Shown here piece by piece: positions 20,256 through 20,457 of a stretch of 20,457 nucleotides of DNA. Below the pieces are notes generated by a model. The model was given only the letters and a program-made list of their open reading frames with translations. It was not told the origin of the DNA and searched no databases. Location: positions 1 to 20,457 of the IMG/VR virus record IMGVR_UViG_3300042894_003102; one strand, given 5' to 3'. The translations under genes and the position numbers were made by a program. The DNA comes from a virus. Position 1 is the first letter of the stretch, and each line of letters starts with the position of its first letter.

Positions 20256-20457
20256 CAGCGTGAGGAAAGTATTTAGTAAGTATTTCGTTGACACCTCTAC
20301 CACCAGTCTGTAAAATAGTGAATTCAGCTTCAGCTCTATCCTCAAGTGTACGCCAATCAACAGCGTCTAATAGATCAAAATTAAATGCTGGATGAGACTC
20401 TGGTAACATGTACCATGTGGGGTTTGCACGATTTGTTAAAGCGCCATATTTGTCTGG
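20230..20457 (-). CDS. Unknown protein, 5' end cut off by window edge
   Basis: The minus-strand frame is open from the right edge to a stop at 20230-20232, giving the last 75 residues of a longer protein. Readable parts are PDKYGALTNRANPTWYMLPE, SHPAFNFDLLDAVDWRTLED, RAEAEFTILQTGGRGVNEIL and TKYFPHAVKYLSSQI. The composition is balanced with several Trp, Tyr and Pro, as in a folded globular protein. I do not recognise the family. It converges on the small plus-strand gene at 20061 with a 26-nt overlap of 3' ends. No hairpin terminator is visible between them. Confidence 0.6.
   Translation of the reverse strand, partial: PDKYGALTNRANPTWYMLPESHPAFNFDLLDAVDWRTLEDRAEAEFTILQTGGRGVNEILTKYFPHAVKYLSSQI

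Noticed and set aside
1-20457. tRNA genes, CRISPR array, integrase, transposase, homing endonuclease
   Set aside because: Read for them on both strands; no cloverleaf-like CCA-ended segment, regular spaced repeats or matching protein motifs were seen.

Overview
The window looks like a compact, AT-rich piece of a T4-like (contractile-tailed, tevenvirus-type) phage genome, probably from an aquatic environment. The pointers are: tail-fibre genes with collagen-free beta repeats, a gp5-like baseplate OB-fold protein and spike, a T4-late-type promoter octamer (TATAAATA and close variants) in front of virion and lysis genes, a phage class I ribonucleotide reductase, ThyX, a GH24/pesticin-like endolysin and nested Rz/Rz1 spanins. 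The spanins imply a Gram-negative host. Shine-Dalgarno sequences are almost absent, and NrdA/NrdB look like the short Bacteroidota-type enzymes. A Bacteroidota host is therefore plausible but not proven.

Layout. 1-6641 (minus strand) is a tail-fibre/adhesin locus: five tandem ORFs, including two paralogues with unusually GC-rich bodies, a LamG-like protein and a 1185-residue fibre with a coiled coil and a beta-propeller. 6682-7002 is a small probable virion protein with its own late promoter, set directly behind a perfect-palindrome terminator. 7081-9948 (minus) is the most interesting block: DpdA-like transglycosylase, a formyltransferase (DpdN-like), a P-loop kinase and QueF. 10000-12306 (plus) encodes the baseplate spike as two proteins. 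12303-15925 (minus) holds nrdB, nrdA, a small unknown and a ClpP-like protease. 15961-16982 (minus) has two small unknowns and a Gpt-like phosphoribosyltransferase. 17016-17834 has three small unknowns on both strands. 17857-19214 is the lysis region: endolysin on the minus strand, and holin candidate, i-spanin and o-spanin on the plus strand, driven from divergent late promoters. 19218-19979 is thyX. The right edge has a small ORF and a truncated minus-strand gene.

How the genes work together. QueF should reduce preQ0 to preQ1, the DpdA-like enzyme should exchange guanine in DNA for preQ1, and the formyltransferase should formylate the aminomethyl group. The predicted product is 7-(formylamino)methyl-7-deazaguanine in phage DNA, an anti-restriction base. 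The Gpt-like enzyme could recycle released guanine. RNR and ThyX raise dNTP supply. Two start-proximal motif classes separate late genes (TAAATA octamers 5-10 nt from ATG) from modification and nucleotide genes (TATAATATA). No tRNA, CRISPR array, insertion sequence or integrase was seen, and no gene-free stretch exceeds about 100 bases.
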